Assembly (NCBI GenBank): GCA_022606135.1
Contig: JABYQN010000005.1
Location: forward strand, 124,001-188,000
Direction: 5' to 3'
Length of the DNA stretch: 64,000 bases
Source of the DNA: Fomes fomentarius
Lineage: Eukaryota > Basidiomycota > Agaricomycetes > Polyporales > Polyporaceae
Under the pieces are notes generated by a model. That model was not told the DNA's origin. It ran no database searches and saw only the letters and a program-made list of their open reading frames with translations. Below are positions 59,486-64,000 of the stretch, piece after piece; the first letter of the stretch is position 1, and each line of letters begins with the position of its first letter. Position numbers and translations under genes: made by a program.

Positions 59486-61368
59486 ATGGTCGCTGCTTTC
59501 TTCAAGTCCGACTCAGCCTCCTACCGCCCTCTCTTTTCCGCTCCACGCTCTCTTTCTGCACGGTTCCTCGCCATCTTCGGGGTCATATCTATCGTATACT
59601 TCACCCGCATCCTCCTCCCAGACCTCTCCTCCCTCCGCCTCGTTCCTCTCGAGCGCGTACGCAGCACATGCTCGCCGAGGTCATACGCCGCTGGCAAGTG
59701 GGTCCCCAAACCCCCGCCAACAAATCGTACCGACTTCAAGGACCCCTCTGACGCGTTCGAGTTCCTCGGTTTTGACGGCTGCGCTAGCACCCGTGAAATA
59801 TACTGGCACCTCGCCGCCGATACCGAGAGGTTGTGGGATAGGTTCCCCGGCGTTGCTTCCTGGCGATGGCAGCCGCCGTCCGACTGCCAAGTTCGCGAGT
59901 TCGATTCTACTGCTCTAGTCAAGGACCTTGTCGAGAAGGGTGGTTGGCTTCTCATCGGAGGTGAGTGCTCTGTGGACTCAAGGCGCTATTGCTGCCCATT
60001 CTACCGTCACGATGCTTGATGCTCTGCCCGGTCCCCTGTTCGTTGTGATCGTACCTCATGTCCTACCGCTGTTGCGCAGCAGCATGCATAGAAAACGTAA
60101 AGTTGTTCGGCGGCCTTCCTTCCGGAGGCCTCAGCGTCTACAAATCAGGAAGAAGGTCCAGGGACTCCATGCGGCATGGTGCCTGATAGAAATCAGACAT
60201 CTTGCAGCTGGTGCAAGTGCAAATACCAGTAGTCTGCATGAATGGTATGCGCGCCCCATCGTGCTCGTCAGCCGCTTTCTACGCGTGCCCTCTCCTCATA
60301 CTACCGCGCCACTTTTACTGGTTTTGACAACAGATATAACCTAAAAATAGTCGCAGAAGCTGACGATCACTTCCAGATTCCGTGACGGAGAACCACTTCT
60401 TTTCCCTGTCATGCCTGCTGTACCCACACGTCCGCGCTACGCCGGACTACCGCGAGAACCCGTACTTTGATCGCGCCTGGCCGCAGAACCTGTACCTCGA
60501 CCCCTCATCGCCGCTCATGTCCCAAATCCAGTTTCCAAAAGGCTTTGACGTTGCAATGACCCCTCTCGTCACTTTCCGGAGAGTAGACTTGCTGATGGAA
60601 CCACCGCAGCTCGACGCGCTCTACCATTCTCTCCACCCCAACTCTAAATACGTTCGCCAAAACGAGAGTATATTCAGCGACGAGGGCGTGTGGAACATCG
60701 CGCCTTCAGAGTACGTTAAGATCTTCACAGCGCCACTCCCGCAAGGAAACTACGGGACGTTGATCATCAGCACGGGCGGGCACTGGACGACAACGCTTTT
60801 TGCTGGGCTGAAGGATACGAACATGTACAAGGACGGTATTCAGAACGTTCTGGACTTTTTCGGCCAGTCGATGGCGGCATGGGCGAAGGAGGTGCAGCAT
60901 CTACTCAACAAGGCGGATGCCGTGGATCGGCAGCGGAGCAGGAGCATGGCGGAGGACGGGCTGGAGACCACTCCGAAAGCACCCAGGCAAGTCGTAGTTC
61001 GTGCGTATCTGCCTGGGCATGAAGACTGCCACGACCATCGGGAGCCGTGGACGACGTATCAGAGGGGACCGAATGGGTGGTACAATTGGCACCAGATTGG
61101 CGACTTCAATCGCGTATTTGAGGTGCGATAGAATTTGAATCTCGTAGTATCTGTCGAATGGCATGCTAATTTGCTGCAGTCGATTGTGAACTCGCGCAGG
61201 TATCCTGATATCCACTTCTTACCGATCGACCGTCCAGCCCTGCTTCGCCCCGACGCGCACTCGGCTGGCGACTGTCTACACATCATGACCGGCTCGGGCG
61301 TAATGGAGGGCTGGACACACTACATCTGGCACTACGTCACCGTCGAGCTTCCCGGTCGTCTTCGGTGA
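59486..61368 (+). CDS. PC-esterase/TBL-like membrane protein (469 aa)
   Basis: Three exons (59486-59960, 60377-61122, 61180-61368) join in phase to 1410 nt. A short basic N-terminus and one membrane segment (FLAIFGVISIVYFTRILL, about residues 28-45) suggest a type II Golgi or secretory membrane protein. The lumenal domain has the GDS esterase motif (GGWLLIGDSVTENHF) and, near the end, DAHSAGDCLH followed by WTHYIWHY, corresponding to the DxxH/DCxH box of the PC-esterase (PF13839) and trichome-birefringence-like families. Plant relatives O-acetylate cell-wall polysaccharides, and fungal relatives are presumed to act on glycans. The first intron (416 bp) falls inside the Asp codon of GDS. The substrate is unknown. 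Confidence 0.8.
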
Positions 61369-63538
61369 ACGATCAGCGGCTCATCACCGGGCGCAGGATC
61401 GGAGCGGCCGTGGGATGTGCTCTGTACTGGCCCAGGGGACCCGCTCGTCGTGTTATGCGCCCTCGACATCATGCTCCAACTATCCTATGCACATGGGACG
61501 TCTGTGCTCGCTTCTCGAGCAATGACGTCTATGCAACTCACATTTGTTATTCATCTACCCGGCTTCTGCTTGGGTTCGTTCCCATCACATCCGCACTATC
61601 GTACCGTATCCCCACACAAACCTCCTGGTACAGGACTATCCTACAACTCCACAGCGCTACAATACTCACGGCATCGGATACAGCTTCACATTCGCATACA
61701 TCTCTCGGACTCGATTTCCCGCTCGCATTGACTATTGATATTTTCCCCATCTCGGAACACGGGGGACTCCCCGTCACATCTGGATCTTCATATCGCGTTA
61801 CTTACGGCATGTTTTCCCGCACTGCTTTTCACCAGTGCTGCTGCACTGCTGCTGCGAACAATACATACACACAGGCACACGCTCAATTACATACTTACAA
61901 GATATCACAGACGGGCGTGATAGAATCTGTCGTCCGACTTCCCCATATGTCACAGGGTACGTAATGCCTGCGCTGCGGCTCCGAGTACGGGTGCATGCAC
62001 CTTCTTGTTTCGTAGGCCTCTTTCCTTATGATGCATTGAGCGCAGCATGCGCAGGCGTGTAGGTGTGTAGTGGGCATGGTGGATGCGCACGATCTGATCT
62101 CATCGGCCATCACCACCAGGACACCACTGGCAGATCGAAAGTCATGGCCAAGGCTTAGGGCGCTCGTCGACTTGGAGCTTGATTCCTAGTTCCCATCCCC
62201 ATCTTGATCTTGTCATCACTGTCGACGTCACTGGCAGTGCGCGGACGCTTCGCCATCCCCGGCAGAGTATCACGACGCACGTATGGGCTATATGTGCGCA
62301 GAACGATACTGCTTTAACTGAGGATGTCACTGTGCGACTCTCGGCTACGGCGCTCGTACGAAGTACTATCCATATTGATCTCAGGCTGCCAGTGTCCGGA
62401 TCCACAGGTGCAATCCTCGGGGTCTCAGAGGGGACTCACGGCATACCACATGAAAGGGTAAGATGACCAGATCATCTGAGAATCAGCAGGTGATATGTAC
62501 TATCCTTGAACTTCACGAGGCTGTAGTACCCTCGACAAGGATTTTTCTTGCTCTGACAAGGCTGCATGCGACATTCGCAGTGGTATATCTACTGACCATC
62601 ATTAGCAGCCTATGTAATGTCGCGGTCCTGTGCCATATGCATATCCGCACTAGAGATGAGGATTTCCTGCCCTGCGTTGGCATATCCCGTCGATACTAGT
62701 CACGACCGCGGAGCGACTCTTCGGAAACGATACTCCGTGGATTCAGCAACGGTATAGAACCGGAATGGCCTTTTGACGGGTGGGAGGTGCCGGCGAGCAC
62801 GAGATTCGTTGTGGATGCTTTGAGCCGGGCCGCGCGGGAAGGTCCGCTCTACGGATTATCTGGAAAGTCTGCGAGACTGTTATACCCCGCATTCCGAGTC
62901 TGCGGAACGACTCCGCGAGTATAGGGAAACAAGCTTTATAGTATAGTACATACGGACTTACAGAAGCGCATGTCCAACTTGGTGGTGGAAGCATGACCAG
63001 GACAGTCACCGAGCCTCGGTCACAGGGCTCTCTGCTTGGCACGATTTTGTATCCTCCTTCGACTTTCATGACAGAACATCACGTCCAGCGGCTTTGCGTC
63101 GGAATCAGTCTGCTCGCACATCACACATCTGGTCGCGATAAATATCCGCGGTGGCCGACCACATGCTCACGTGCACCTCCTCTCGACATAGTGTGCGTCG
63201 TGCAACGATGAAGGTTGAGTCAAGTTGATCATACTAGTCCCCCGTGCATGTCTCTCAGAACCATCGGAATACATATGCATCTCGCGTCTAATCTCGCGGG
63301 ACTTTCGCGGCCTAAAACAATCTTTCCACTCTCTCAAGCACGTCCGTCGCCCCACTGGCACCTCGGAAACACTCATCCTTCTGGCCCGTCGAAGGTCAGA
63401 TGTGCCTTTTTTGATCTTGATTCCTGACACGGCGCCGGGCATTTATCCTGACGCATATAACAGGGCCTCGCCACCATTCGAATGTCCCTCGACGCTTTCG
63501 AGCCCAATCCCACTGACTGACCTCTCAGACTTCCAGAC
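61369..63538. other. 2.2-kb intergenic region
   Basis: 3' flank of the PC-esterase and upstream region of the esterase gene. A 199-codon frame at 61365-61964 has low-complexity, non-protein-like composition. No genes or RNAs were recognised. Confidence 0.45.
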
Positions 63539-64000
63539 ATGTTCTCGTTCAAGTCGGTCTTGGGCCTCGTCGCCCTGCTCCCCCTCCTCGCTGCAGCCCA
63601 GGCACCCATTTGGGGCCAGTGCGGCGGCGTCAACTGGAGCGGCGCGACCACCTGCGGTACGCGAACTATCATGTACCGTACCATACGAGACGAACCGCCT
63701 TCGCTGACGAGTTCAACCCAAACAGTGTCCGGCGCGAGCTGCGTAAAGCTCAACGACTACTACTCCCAGTGCCAGCCCGGCGCCGCGGCCCCAACGACGA
63801 CGACGACGACGACGACGACAACCGCGCCCAGCGGGCCGACGACTACGACGTCGACTTCCACTGCGCCGACGGGCCTCGCGTCCATCCCCGCCGGCCAGCT
63901 CTACCAGATCTCGAACTTTGGCGCGAACCCGAACAACGTCGCGATCTACGCCTACAAGCCGAGCACCGTCGCCTCCAAGCCCGCGCTCCTCGTCGCGAGC
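63539..64000 (+). CDS. Secreted CBM1-CE1 esterase (partial, off right edge)
   Basis: Exon 1 (63539-63656) and exon 2 (from 63726) join in phase. A signal peptide, MFSFKSVLGLVALLPLLAAA, is followed by a fungal cellulose-binding module (CBM1: IWGQCGG, then CVSGASCVKLNDYYSQC), with the expected Cys and aromatic residues split by the intron. A Thr-rich linker encoded by an ACG run follows, then the start of a catalytic domain (LYQISNFGANPNNVAIYAYKP...KPALLVA) typical of CE1 acetylxylan/feruloyl esterases. The enzyme would bind cellulose and remove acyl groups from hemicellulose, fitting a lignocellulose degrader. The catalytic Ser motif lies outside the window, so the exact substrate is open. Confidence 0.85.
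   Translation, partial: MFSFKSVLGLVALLPLLAAAQAPIWGQCGGVNWSGATTCGTRTIMYRTIRDEPPSLTSSTQTVSGASCVKLNDYYSQCQPGAAAPTTTTTTTTTTAPSGPTTTTSTSTAPTGLASIPAGQLYQISNFGANPNNVAIYAYKPSTVASKPALLVAS
63792..63819 (+). repeat. ACG trinucleotide repeat encoding poly-Thr linker
   Basis: About nine ACG/ACA units in frame within the linker of the esterase, a site prone to length variation. Confidence 0.85.

Noticed and set aside
61365..61964. 199-codon plus-strand frame downstream of the PC-esterase
   Set aside because: Composition is unlike protein (Ser/Thr/His-rich, no domain), it overlaps the end of a real gene, and other frames of the same stretch are also open.

Overview
The window looks like nuclear DNA of a filamentous basidiomycete, most likely a wood- or litter-decaying Agaricomycete. 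The evidence is intron-dense genes with GT-AG introns mostly of about 50-70 bp, two HET-domain proteins, a ZZ/EF-hand protein of a type I know from Agaricomycetes, Ty1/copia and Ty3/gypsy elements, and a cellulose-binding (CBM1) CE1 esterase at the right edge. I cannot name the species. Most host genes are spliced, so the coordinates below are gene spans built from exons read by eye.

Positions 1-10,000 are a transposon graveyard. A copia element (A, minus strand, gag-protease frame open, running off the left edge) is nested in a decayed copia (B, plus). B has a near-identical opposite-strand twin (C), which gives a 1.5-kb inverted repeat around a 1.24-kb spacer. C abuts a pair of inverted 531-bp LTRs (D), which abut a gypsy integrase relic.

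Positions 10,206-15,156 hold a mitochondrial GTP/GDP carrier (GGC1) and an MFS sugar transporter, both on minus. Positions 17,192-24,270 form an incompatibility-gene neighbourhood: a 912-aa HET protein, a protein with two tandem homeodomains, a truncated HET relic and a 680-aa HET protein. Positions 25,030-32,501 carry a large EF-hand/double-ZZ protein and a securin-like D-box protein, both on minus. Positions 34,202-47,467 carry a Zn2Cys6 factor with a C-terminal cluster, a Chk2/Rad53-type FHA kinase, a small orphan protein and a Brc1/Rtt107-type multi-BRCT protein.

Positions 48,704-50,075 hold a fungal OTT_1508-like deaminase. A complete copia element (50,186-56,679, TSD CTCCC) sits in its promoter. 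The right end carries the DASH subunit Dad4, a PC-esterase/TBL-like membrane protein divergent from it, and the start of a secreted CBM1-CE1 esterase.

The checkpoint and mitosis genes (securin-like, Chk2-like, Brc1-like, Dad4) fall within 30 kb, but they are not contiguous and nothing indicates joint regulation. The most distinctive sequence-level signals are a base-pair-covarying hairpin at the predicted start of the copia transcripts, primer-binding sites matching the internal part of initiator tRNA-Met, the two inverted-LTR arrangements, and the tandem-homeodomain gene.
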